Part shown: positions 17,705 through 25,624 of the stretch, piece after piece | Position numbering within the stretch: position 1 is the first letter of the stretch | Layout of the letters: the number at the start of each line of letters is the position of its first letter | NCBI GenBank assembly: GCA_025350815.1 | Contig: JANXXE010000042.1 | Span: 1-36,670 of the forward strand | DNA from: Myxococcales bacterium | Lineage (GTDB): Bacteria; Myxococcota_A; Polyangia; Fen-1088 | Direction: 5' to 3' | Length of the DNA: 36,670 nucleotides | The notes under the pieces: model-generated | Seen by the model: the letters and a program-made list of their open reading frames with translations, nothing else | What the model was told of the DNA's origin: nothing | The model's database searches: none | Program-made: the position numbers and the translations under genes

Positions 17705-18876
17705 GCGCTGTAGACCTTGGTCGCCGCCGCAACGGCCCCCGAATTGGTCGATGCCCCACCTTCCTCGCCAAGCAGCGTTTCAAGCGCCGCCAGCAAGGTC
17801 GTGACGTTGCGGCGGCTGCTGGACGCGCCCATCAGGCCGATGCGCCAGGCCTTGCCCTTGAACGGTCCCAATCCGCCGCCAATCTCGATGCCGAATTCCT
17901 CCAACAGCCGCGTCCGGATGCGGGCGTCGGGAATGCCATCGGGGATGTGAACGGCGTTCAGCGACGTCAGGCTACGCGCGGGTATGTACGTCAATCCCAG
18001 GGCCTGCAGCCCTGCGCGCAAGGCGCGGTGGTGCAGCCCGTGGCGGGCGATGCGCGCGTCGAGTCCCTCGGTGATGACCGTCGCGAGGGCGGCGTGCAGC
18101 GCATAGGTCATGTTGACGGGCGCGGTATGGTGGTACACGCGGTCCGAACCCCAGTAGTTTCGTATGAGGGCCATGTCCAGGTACCAGCTGCCGACCTTGG
18201 TCTTGCGCGCGTCCATCGCCGCCAGGGCCGCCGCGCTGAACGACACGGGCGCCAGGCCCGGCGGGCAGGACAGGCATTTTTGGGTCCCGCTGTAACAGGC
18301 GTCGATGCGCCAGTCGTCGACCCGCAGCTCCAGGCCGCCGAGCGACGTGACGGCGTCGACCAGCAACAGGGCGCCCGCGTCGTGAACCAGCGTCGAGATT
18401 TCTTCCAGCGGCTGGTGCGCGCCCGTCGAGGTTTCCGCGTGAACGATGCCCAGAACCTTGGTCCGTGGGTGTGCTGCCAGTGCGGCGCGCACCGCTTCAG
18501 CCTCGATGGTCGCACCCCAGGGCGCGTCCACGGTGTGCACCTGCGCGCCATAGCGTTCGGCCACGTCCTTCATCCGGCCGCCAAACACGCCGTTGACGCA
18601 GACGATCACCTCGTCACCGCGCTCGACCAGGTTGGCCACGCAGGCCTCCATGCCGGCCGATCCCGTGCCCGATATGGCCAGCGTCAGCTGGTTCTGCGTA
18701 CGAAACACCTGCTGCAACATCTGGCGGGTCTCGTCCATGATCCGCAGGTACACCGGGTCAAGGTGCCCCAGGGTTGGGGCGGCCAGGGCGGCCAGTACGT
18801 GTGCGGGTACATCGCTTGGCCCGGGGCCCATGAGGATGCGTTGGGGCGGCGCGAAGGGGGCTAAGGTATTGGTCAC
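17701..18876 (-). CDS. Class V aminotransferase (alanine-glyoxylate / serine-pyruvate type)
   Basis: A 391-residue fold-type I PLP enzyme. It opens with [16 protein letters not shown] near residues 16-31 and has [10 protein letters not shown] near 70-79, VDAVTSLGG near 172-180 and [12 protein letters not shown] with the PLP Lys at 200. This is the pattern of alanine-glyoxylate and serine-pyruvate aminotransferases and serine-glyoxylate relatives; phosphonate aminotransferases are an alternative. The GTG at 18876 is preferred because GCAGGAG lies about 7 bases upstream; a start at 18912 would add 12 residues without conservation. A TAGAAT -10-like hexamer lies about 58 bases upstream. The downstream flavoprotein gene overlaps its stop codon. 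Confidence 0.88.
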   Translation of the reverse strand: MTNTLAPFAPPQRILMGPGPSDVPAHVLAALAAPTLGHLDPVYLRIMDETRQMLQQVFRTQNQLTLAISGTGSAGMEACVANLVERGDEVIVCVNGVFGGRMKDVAERYGAQVHTVDAPWGATIEAEAVRAALAAHPRTKVLGIVHAETSTGAHQPLEEISTLVHDAGALLLVDAVTSLGGLELRVDDWRIDACYSGTQKCLSCPPGLAPVSFSAAALAAMDARKTKVGSWYLDMALIRNYWGSDRVYHHTAPVNMTYALHAALATVITEGLDARIARHGLHHRALRAGLQALGLTYIPARSLTSLNAVHIPDGIPDARIRTRLLEEFGIEIGGGLGPFKGKAWRIGLMGASSSRRNVTTLLAALETLLGEEGGASTNSGAVAAATKVYSA

Positions 18877-19017
18877 GAGGCGGCTCCTGCGGTGCGGGGC
18901 GCCAATTCGCACGCCCGGATCAACGGGACGCGGATTCTAGGGCAAGTTGCCGCCACGGGCGATGGGGCAGGGCGCCATTTATTGTTTGGGTAAATATGTC
19001 GATGCCCGGCATTGCAT

Positions 19018-20235
19018 ATGGCAAACAAAAATGTCCAGGGGTTTTCCCGGCTCGTGGCGGCGTTGGCGGTTGCGGCCGCCGGGGCCGGGGCGTGTACGGT
19101 CAGCACCGCAGGTCTGCCCAATGCCGGTGGCGAGGATCCAGTGCTGGAGGACGGCTCGGCATCCGCCCCGGCATCCGCCCCGGCATCCGCCCCGGATGGT
19201 CCGCCGGGAGCGGATCGTCCGCGCGATCAGAGCGATCCGCCCCGGGACGCGCCGTCGAACGCCAATCCGGACGCCCCCGTGACCGTGGGACCCAAACTGG
19301 CCAACGGGGCGCCATGTGCCGGCGCTGACGCGTGTGCCTCGCATTTCTGCACCGACGGTGTCTGCTGCGACCTCCTGTGCGCTGGTCCCTGTCAGGCGTG
19401 CGTGATGACCAAGACCGGGCAAGCGAACGGTCGTTGCGTGCCGGTTCCGGTTGGTACGGATCCGGACGATGAGTGTGCCGATGACGGTGCCATGTCCTGC
19501 AAGCGGGACGGAAAATGCGACGGCGTCGGTGGCTGTCATCTATACGGCGCCGGCACCGCCTGCGGGCCTGCTGCTTCGTGCGCGGTAAATACTTACACGG
19601 CCGCCACCCGGTGCAGCGGCGCCGGGACCTGCGTCGAACCGGCGCCCGCACCGTGTCCCGGCAATTTTGCCTGCGACAACGCGACCGCGTGCAAGGTGAC
19701 ATGCACGTCTGCGGCCGGTTGTTCCGCAGCCAACTATTGTCTGTCGGGAACCTGTGTGCCCCGAAAAGCCAACGGGGCCAAGTGCGACGCCGGCATGTCC
19801 GGAACAGACTGCGCCTCGCGCCAGTGCGTGGACGGCGTATGTTGCGAATCGGCCTGCGCCGGGACCTGTCGCGCCTGTAGCAACGCGAGGACAGGTCAGG
19901 TAGACGGCAAGTGCGCCAACGCCCTGGCCAACACCGATCCGCACGATCAATGCGCGCCCGAGGATCAGTCGACCTGCGGGCGGGACGGCATGTGTGACGG
20001 CCTCGGTGCCTGTCGAAAGTACGCGGACAACACGGCATGTGGTAGCGGATGTTGCACCAGGAACAGTAACACCTCTCGGCGATGCGCGATGGAGTGCTCG
20101 GCCGGTCGGTGCGTGGAAACGAACCTGGCCATCGAGACCTGTTCGGGCGGACTTGGGTGCTGCTGTCCGAACGGTGGCGGCATGGGTGTCGCGACCTGCG
20201 AGAACTTGAGGACCTGCCCCACCATGTGCCAGTAG
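19018..20235 (+). CDS. Cys-rich secreted lipoprotein with repeated CVDGVCC-type modules
   Basis: A 405-residue protein with a signal peptide ending in AGAGAC (lipobox-like). A low-complexity linker (Ala-Ser-Ala-Pro, then Pro/Asp/Arg) follows, then more than 45 Cys in the mature part. Two long modules are alike: FCTDGVCCDLLCAGPCQAC with GRC...CKRDGKCDGVGGC, and QCVDGVCCESACAGTCRAC with GKC...CGRDGMCDGLGAC, about 150 residues apart. This style is common in myxobacterial surface proteins of unknown function. The ATG at 19018 is used; a TTG two codons upstream is less likely. It is divergent from the aminotransferase gene across 141 bases and ends 12 bases before the convergent SDR gene. Confidence 0.8.
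   Translation: MANKNVQGFSRLVAALAVAAAGAGACTVSTAGLPNAGGEDPVLEDGSASAPASAPASAPDGPPGADRPRDQSDPPRDAPSNANPDAPVTVGPKLANGAPCAGADACASHFCTDGVCCDLLCAGPCQACVMTKTGQANGRCVPVPVGTDPDDECADDGAMSCKRDGKCDGVGGCHLYGAGTACGPAASCAVNTYTAATRCSGAGTCVEPAPAPCPGNFACDNATACKVTCTSAAGCSAANYCLSGTCVPRKANGAKCDAGMSGTDCASRQCVDGVCCESACAGTCRACSNARTGQVDGKCANALANTDPHDQCAPEDQSTCGRDGMCDGLGACRKYADNTACGSGCCTRNSNTSRRCAMECSAGRCVETNLAIETCSGGLGCCCPNGGGMGVATCENLRTCPTMCQ
19159..19194 (+). repeat. Three tandem 12-base repeats in the linker of the Cys-rich lipoprotein
   Basis: Three perfect copies of gcatccgccccg stand head to tail, encoding Ala-Ser-Ala-Pro repeats. The identical copies suggest recent slippage, which would change linker length in steps of four residues without a frameshift. 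Confidence 0.9.
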
Positions 20236-20247
20236 CGGACGCGCGGG

Positions 20248-20982
20248 CTACAGGCCCCAGCCACCGCTGACGTGCAGGCTGGTCCCGGTCACGTAGGACG
20301 CCTCGTCCGCCAGCAAGTACAGCACCGCGTTCACGGCGTCCTTCCGCGCGCCCACGTACCCGGCGGGAATGTTCTTCACCATGGCGGCCAGTTCCCCAGG
20401 ATCCATCGACCCCGAGTCGATGAAACCAGGCGATACCGCGTTCACTGTGATGGCGTGCTTCGCCAGGGTTCGGGCCAGGCTGCGCACCAGACCGAGGACG
20501 CCCACCTTGGCCAGGTAATGCGCCGTGATCATCGTTTGCGAGACCGCGCGGTCGGCGTTCGCGATCGAAAACGCAATGATGCGCCCCCCACCCTGCGCGA
20601 TCATGATCGGCGCCACCAGGCGGGCCAGGTAGAACAGGCTGTCGAGGTTGCCGGCGAACATGGCGCGCCATCCTTCTGGTGTCTCGTCCAGCAACGACAC
20701 CCGGTGGTAGGGACCGGCACAGTGAATGAGGGCGTCGATGCGCCCGAAGCGCCCCACCACGTCCGTCACCAGTGTCGCGCACGTCTCGGCATTCGACACG
20801 TCGGCGCGCACCGATAGGGCTGTGCCGCCCCGCTGTTCGATGTCCGCGCAGGTGCGCGCGGCGGCATCCTGGCTTGTTCGGTAGCACAGGACCACGGTCC
20901 AGCCCGCCGCACCCAGCGCCAGACCCAGTTCGCGCCCGATGCCTTTGGCGCCCCCGGGGATCAATGCGACTTTTCCAGGCAT
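20248..20982 (-). CDS. Short-chain dehydrogenase/reductase with atypical active site
   Basis: A 244-residue SDR. The NAD(P) motif is PGGAKGIG (residues 9-16) where TGGxxGIG is usual, and AGPYHRVSLLDE lies in the NAG-like region (here CAGP near 89-92). The catalytic Lys 159 has Tyr 156 only three residues before it, and His 155 occupies the usual Tyr position (HYLAK instead of YxxxK). The FSIANA stretch supplies a candidate Ser. The C-terminal VTGTSLHVSGGWGL is typical of FabG-like members. It begins 13 bases after the M28-peptidase stop, so both genes are probably co-transcribed. The substrate is unknown. It may be a non-canonical oxidoreductase or a binding-only protein. Confidence 0.86.
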   Translation of the reverse strand: MPGKVALIPGGAKGIGRELGLALGAAGWTVVLCYRTSQDAAARTCADIEQRGGTALSVRADVSNAETCATLVTDVVGRFGRIDALIHCAGPYHRVSLLDETPEGWRAMFAGNLDSLFYLARLVAPIMIAQGGGRIIAFSIANADRAVSQTMITAHYLAKVGVLGLVRSLARTLAKHAITVNAVSPGFIDSGSMDPGELAAMVKNIPAGYVGARKDAVNAVLYLLADEASYVTGTSLHVSGGWGL

Positions 20983-20995
20983 GCCTTCTCCTAAA

Positions 20996-23815
20996 TTAGT
21001 GCTGCGGGCGGGCTTCCTGGAAGGTGGGATTTAGCCGAATTTCTTTTCCATCCCGCAAGATCACCGCGGTGACGGTGTCGCCGGCCTTGCTGTTGTTCAG
21101 GGCGAACATCAGATCCTCGACGCTGCGAATGGCGTGCGTGCCCAGGCGAATCAAGATGTCACCGCGCTGCATGCCGGCCTTCTCGGCGGCCCCGCCGGTG
21201 CGCACCCCCGACAGCAACACCCCGGGTGCGCCTCCGGGCGGCCCCGCGTAGTCGGGGATGGTCCCCAGTGACACGCTGAAGCTGCGCGCGTCTCCGCCGG
21301 TCATCTGTGTGCCTGTGCCCTTGTGGTAGGTCAGCCGGAAGCTGGCGTCGAGCGAGACGATCACGCGGTTCACAAGTGCCGCGATGGCGGCGGCGCCCGC
21401 GGCGTTGATCTTGTCGGCGGTGTCGCTGGGCTTGTGATAGTCCGTGTGCGATCCCGTGAAGAAGTGCAACACGGGCAGCCCCGCGCTGTAGAACGCCGCC
21501 TGGTCGCTGGGACCGTAGCCGTCCCCCGCGACCGTGCACAGAATTCTCTGCCCGGCGCACGCGGCCGTGACCAGCGCCGCCCACTCGGGTGCGCTGTCAC
21601 TGCCCAGGATCTCGGCGTGGTTGTCGCGCAGGCGCCCGACCATGTCGAGGTTCAGCATGGCAAGTGCGCTGTGGACGGTGTCCGCCCGCGCGCGCACGAA
21701 ATGCGTCGATCCCAAGAGGCCCGTCTCCTCGCCCGAGAACAGCACCACCAGAACATCCCGGCCGAGGTCCGCGCGGCTGGCCATCAGCGCGCGGGCGATT
21801 TCCAGAACCGCGGCGGTGCCCGACGCGTTGTCATCGGCGCCGCCATGGGGGACCGTTTGATCGGGGGCCAGTGAAAACCGACCGCCGTAACCCAGGTGGT
21901 CGTAGTGTGCGCCCAGAATGACCGCGCCCGCGCCGGCCTTCGTCGCCTTGCCCGCGGGGATGCGCCCGACCACGTTGAACGCCTCGGTTTTACGCAGCGA
22001 CAGCGACACCTCCAGCGTCGTCGTGACAGGGGCGTGCGCCAAAAGCCGGGCGGCAAGGGGCTCGATGACCGCTCGCTTGACCATGAAGACGGGGATCCCC
22101 GCATCGCCCGCCCCCTGTGGGGCAGGTGCCACGAGGGGCGCTTCGACCGGCGGCTTCCAGTCCGCTGGCGCTGAACGCGGTGGCAAGGGCCAGTCGGTGA
22201 CCAGCAGCGCCGTCGCCCCGTGTTCGGCCGCAAGCCAGGCCTTCTTACGCAGATCGCCCGCCTGTCGCTTCACACCGGCATCGTCCGTGTTCGCCCCGTC
22301 GGGAACAAAGCGTCGGACCAGCACGACCTTGCCCTTGACGTTCAGCCCCGCGTAGTCGTCCACGCCGAGGGTCTTGTCCGCCAGGCCATACCCCGCCAGC
22401 ACAACGGGGCCGCGCGCCTGGCCCGACGCCGAAAATCCCAGGATCGAGAAATCAGCAGCCCCGACGGCCTTTCCGTCGAGGACAAGCCGCGGGCTGGGGG
22501 CGACATCCACGCCCGTCGTCACGGAAAACTTTTGGCGGAAGCCCCCCTCGTCACCGGCCGGTTGCAGCCCCAAGGTGGCGAGCTGGGATTCCAGCCAGGC
22601 GCCTGCCCGTGCCAGGCCCCCCGTACCCACGCCGCGGCCCTCGCGTTCCGGGTCGGACAGCCAGGTCACAGAGTCGCGAATGCGATCCGCCGCGCCCGCC
22701 GGCTGTTCCGGGAACGGGCGGCCGCGCCAGTGGGCGATGAAGATGTTGGTGTCGTGTTGTCCGGGCGCCGTCGCCCGGTTCGACGAGAACGCCAGGGTGG
22801 CGCCGTCGGGCGAGAAATGTGGGAAGCCGTCAAACCCAGCCGCAAGCGTGATGCGTCTCAAATCCGTGCCATCCGGACGGATGGCCCACAAGTCGAATTC
22901 GCGGCCCTTCGGATCGCCGTAGTTCGAAGAAAACAGAATCGTGTTGTCGCGCGGATGGAACGACGGCGCGAACGACGCCGCGTCGAGATACGTCAGCTGC
23001 ATGGGGTTCGACCCGTCGGCGTCGGCAATCCACAGCTCAAGCTTCGATGGGCGGACCAGGCCCCGCGCAAGCAGTGCGCGGTAGTCGTCCAGTTCCTTGC
23101 CCGGGCGAGGGCGGCTGGCGCGCCAGACTATCTTGCTGCAGTCCCGGTTGAAAAAGGCGCCGCCGTCGTAGCCCGGGGTGTGGGTCAGTCGCTTGACGTG
23201 ACCGCCGTCGCGGTCCATGCGGTAAAGGTCGATGTCCCCGTCGCGCGTCGAGGTGAAGATGACAGAACCGTCCTGACCACAGACCGTCGCTTCGGCGTCG
23301 TAGCCCTTTTCGTGCGTCAGCGGCCGCAGGTGGGAACCATCGGGCGAGGCCGCGAAGATGTCGTAGGAATCGTGAAGGCCCCATACGTAGCCCTGGCTTG
23401 CGTCGGGTCGGGGCGGGCAGGCGTCGCCCGCCAGATGCGTCGACGAGAACAGTAGATCCCCCGAGGGGAAGAAATGCGCGCAGGTCGTCGCGCCCTTGCC
23501 CGACGACACCGGCACGAACACGGGCCGGGCGGTGCTTGCCGGGCTCATGCGGTAGATGCGGTCGCATCCGGCCGTATCAAGGCGCGCCTGGAACGACAGT
23601 TGGGTGCCGTCGAAGGACCAGTAAGCTTCGGCGTTTTCGCCACCAAAGGTCAGCTGGCGCAGGTCGGTCAGGTACGGCGTCTCGCCTGGCAACAACCGGG
23701 CCCCCACGGGTGCGGGGCCGGCGGGCACCGATGGGGACAGTCCGCGCGCGGCGCAGCCGCCCATGCAAGCCGCCCAGATGGCAGCCCGCACAAGCGAAAA
23801 GGGGAGGTGTGGCAT
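20996..23815 (-). CDS. Secreted lipoprotein peptidase: PD40 propeller + PA/M28 zinc aminopeptidase + PDZ
   Basis: A 939-residue lipoprotein (lipobox-like CMGGC near residues 17-21). Residues ~50-360 hold TolB/PD40 propeller repeats such as SFDGTQLSF, VIFTSTRDGDIDLY and FSPDGATLAFSSNR. Residues ~370-800 are an M28 aminopeptidase with a PA-like insertion. The zinc ligands are visible: GAHYDHLG (~636), GADDNASG (~660), the general base Glu in SGEETGLLGS (~693), LNLDMVGRL (~723) and HTDYHKPSD (~795). A C-terminal PDZ domain (~840-930, GVLLSGVRTGGAAEKAGM then GDILIRLG) completes it. It likely degrades peptides outside the inner membrane. The SDR gene follows 13 bases downstream. Confidence 0.92.
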   Translation of the reverse strand: MPHLPFSLVRAAIWAACMGGCAARGLSPSVPAGPAPVGARLLPGETPYLTDLRQLTFGGENAEAYWSFDGTQLSFQARLDTAGCDRIYRMSPASTARPVFVPVSSGKGATTCAHFFPSGDLLFSSTHLAGDACPPRPDASQGYVWGLHDSYDIFAASPDGSHLRPLTHEKGYDAEATVCGQDGSVIFTSTRDGDIDLYRMDRDGGHVKRLTHTPGYDGGAFFNRDCSKIVWRASRPRPGKELDDYRALLARGLVRPSKLELWIADADGSNPMQLTYLDAASFAPSFHPRDNTILFSSNYGDPKGREFDLWAIRPDGTDLRRITLAAGFDGFPHFSPDGATLAFSSNRATAPGQHDTNIFIAHWRGRPFPEQPAGAADRIRDSVTWLSDPEREGRGVGTGGLARAGAWLESQLATLGLQPAGDEGGFRQKFSVTTGVDVAPSPRLVLDGKAVGAADFSILGFSASGQARGPVVLAGYGLADKTLGVDDYAGLNVKGKVVLVRRFVPDGANTDDAGVKRQAGDLRKKAWLAAEHGATALLVTDWPLPPRSAPADWKPPVEAPLVAPAPQGAGDAGIPVFMVKRAVIEPLAARLLAHAPVTTTLEVSLSLRKTEAFNVVGRIPAGKATKAGAGAVILGAHYDHLGYGGRFSLAPDQTVPHGGADDNASGTAAVLEIARALMASRADLGRDVLVVLFSGEETGLLGSTHFVRARADTVHSALAMLNLDMVGRLRDNHAEILGSDSAPEWAALVTAACAGQRILCTVAGDGYGPSDQAAFYSAGLPVLHFFTGSHTDYHKPSDTADKINAAGAAAIAALVNRVIVSLDASFRLTYHKGTGTQMTGGDARSFSVSLGTIPDYAGPPGGAPGVLLSGVRTGGAAEKAGMQRGDILIRLGTHAIRSVEDLMFALNNSKAGDTVTAVILRDGKEIRLNPTFQEARPQH

Positions 23816-23925
23816 GGCAAGGGGAATCTACCGCACCCGGACCGTCCCGACCTTGGAACCAGTTCGGGGAACCACTGTGACCGCCAGTATTTGGCGCCCG
23901 CTGCGGCGGGTGTAGAACTGTGAGC

Positions 23926-25623
23926 ATGAAGGTGACTGCGCTGCTGGTCGGCGTGCTGGTGGGGGGACTGACGTGGACGGGCGGGCCGCGTGTGGCACCG
24001 GTCGGCGCGGCCCCGCTGGCGGTCAAAGCACCGAAACTGGTCGTCCTCATCGCCGTCGACCAGATGCGCGCCGATTACATCGAAACCTACGGCAAACAGT
24101 GGCAACACGGCCTGCGCCGCATGGTCGATCACGGGGCGTGGTTCACCCGGGCGGCGTACCCCTATTTGGGAACGGTTACCTGCCCGGGACACGCGACCTT
24201 GGGGACGGGGGCCTATCCAGCCAGCCACGGCATGATCCAGAACGGCTGGTGGGACAGGGGCGCCGCCAAGATCGTCGCCTGTACCGAGGATGGCGCGACG
24301 ACGTTGCTCAGCTACGGCACCCCGATCGTGCGGAATCCCAACGTCGGTGACAGCGCGAAAAACCTGCTGGTCCCCACGCTCGCCGACGAAATGCGCCGCC
24401 AGCTGTCCCCACCACCGCGCGTCGTATCGATGTCGATGAAGGCGCGCGCGGCCATCAATTTGGCGGGCCACCAGGCCGACGCCGTGACGTGGTTCGAAGG
24501 TTCGAACTGGGTGACCTCGACGGCGTACACGAACAAGGTGGTGGGTTTCATCAAGGCGTTCATCGACGCAAATCCGCTGGCGGCGGCCCTTGCGACGCCG
24601 TGGCAACTTTTGCGAGAGCCATCGGCCTACCTGCATGTTGACGACGCAGCCGACGAAAAGCCGCCGTTTGGTTGGGGCAAAACTTTTCCGCACCCGCTTT
24701 CGCGCAAGGGGCCGCCGCTTTTCGCCACGACGATCATCGACGGCGTGCAGGTGCCGTCGCCTTACTGGCTGTGGGAACAAAGCCCGGCCGCTGATCACTA
24801 CCTGGTCGGCATGGGCAGCGCCGCGGTGGCGGCGTTGAAGTTGGGCCAGGGCGCCGGCACGGACTATTTGGCCATCAGTTTTTCGACGCTGGACCGGGTT
24901 GGCCACGCCTTCGGTCCGCGCAGTCACGAGATTCAGGATGTCCTGCTTCGTCTCGACCTCGCCCTAGGCGAGCTTCTGACAGACCTGGACAAACGGGTCG
25001 GGCCGGATGGCTATGTCGTCGGATTCAGTGCGGATCACGGCGTCGCGACGCTGCCCGAGCAATCACGTGCCGATGGCGTGGATGCCGGGCGGATCGCCCT
25101 GACGCAGATTCAAGAACGACTCAACGCCGTACTCGGCAAGGTCCTCGGCCCCGGAAGTCACGTGTTGACGGTGCAGTATTCCGACATCTATCTGGCGCCC
25201 GGCGTGTACGCCCGCATCAGGCAGCGCCCCGAGGTCATCAAGGATGCGCTCGACGCCCTGCGCACGGTGCCCGGTGTGTTGCAGGCCTTTGCCAGCGACG
25301 ACATCAGCGATCGTGCCCAGGCCGCCCGGCTTCCCGATCCGCTGCGACGGGCGGCGGCTCTCAGTTATTTTGCCGGCCGCAGCGGTGACTTCGTGTTCGT
25401 GCCGAAGCCTCACTGGATAGCCGCGGCCACCGGGACCACCCACGGCAGCCAGAACGATTACGACCAGCGCGTGCCGGTCATCTTGCTGGGGGCGCGCATC
25501 AAGCCCGGGAAATACGATCGCCCCGTCAGCCCCGCCGATCTGTCGCCCACGTTGGCTCGTTTGTGCGGCATCCAGCTACCGCACGCCGAGGGCCAGCCGC
25601 TGGTCGAAGCTCTGCGAAAGTAG
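23926..25623 (+). CDS. Alkaline-phosphatase-superfamily phosphatase (PafA / NPP type)
   Basis: A 565-residue exported hydrolase with a signal peptide (MKVTALLVGVLVGGLTW, then APVGAAP). The first metal ligand is Asp 45 in AVDQMRADY. The nucleophile is probably Thr 85 in TVTCPGHATL, and the other ligands are Asp 323 and His 327 (STLDRVGHAFGP), Asp 370 and His 371 (SADHG) and His 506 (THGSQNDYDQRVP). A Thr nucleophile followed by PGH is typical of PafA-like alkaline phosphatases and phosphodiesterases, which act in the periplasm to release phosphate. The ATG at 23926 is chosen; a GTG at 23920 is in frame. It is divergent from the M28 peptidase gene, and its stop is 1 base from the end of the convergent kinase gene. 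Confidence 0.9.
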   Translation: MKVTALLVGVLVGGLTWTGGPRVAPVGAAPLAVKAPKLVVLIAVDQMRADYIETYGKQWQHGLRRMVDHGAWFTRAAYPYLGTVTCPGHATLGTGAYPASHGMIQNGWWDRGAAKIVACTEDGATTLLSYGTPIVRNPNVGDSAKNLLVPTLADEMRRQLSPPPRVVSMSMKARAAINLAGHQADAVTWFEGSNWVTSTAYTNKVVGFIKAFIDANPLAAALATPWQLLREPSAYLHVDDAADEKPPFGWGKTFPHPLSRKGPPLFATTIIDGVQVPSPYWLWEQSPAADHYLVGMGSAAVAALKLGQGAGTDYLAISFSTLDRVGHAFGPRSHEIQDVLLRLDLALGELLTDLDKRVGPDGYVVGFSADHGVATLPEQSRADGVDAGRIALTQIQERLNAVLGKVLGPGSHVLTVQYSDIYLAPGVYARIRQRPEVIKDALDALRTVPGVLQAFASDDISDRAQAARLPDPLRRAAALSYFAGRSGDFVFVPKPHWIAAATGTTHGSQNDYDQRVPVILLGARIKPGKYDRPVSPADLSPTLARLCGIQLPHAEGQPLVEALRK

Positions 25624-25624
25624 T

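Noticed and set aside
19100-20887. A 595-codon open frame on the minus strand
   Set aside because: It covers the Cys-rich lipoprotein in antisense and the SDR in another frame. Both of those have clear signals and motifs; this one does not.
22220-23455. A 411-codon open frame on the plus strand
   Set aside because: It is antisense to the propeller part of the M28 lipoprotein, which has convincing motifs.
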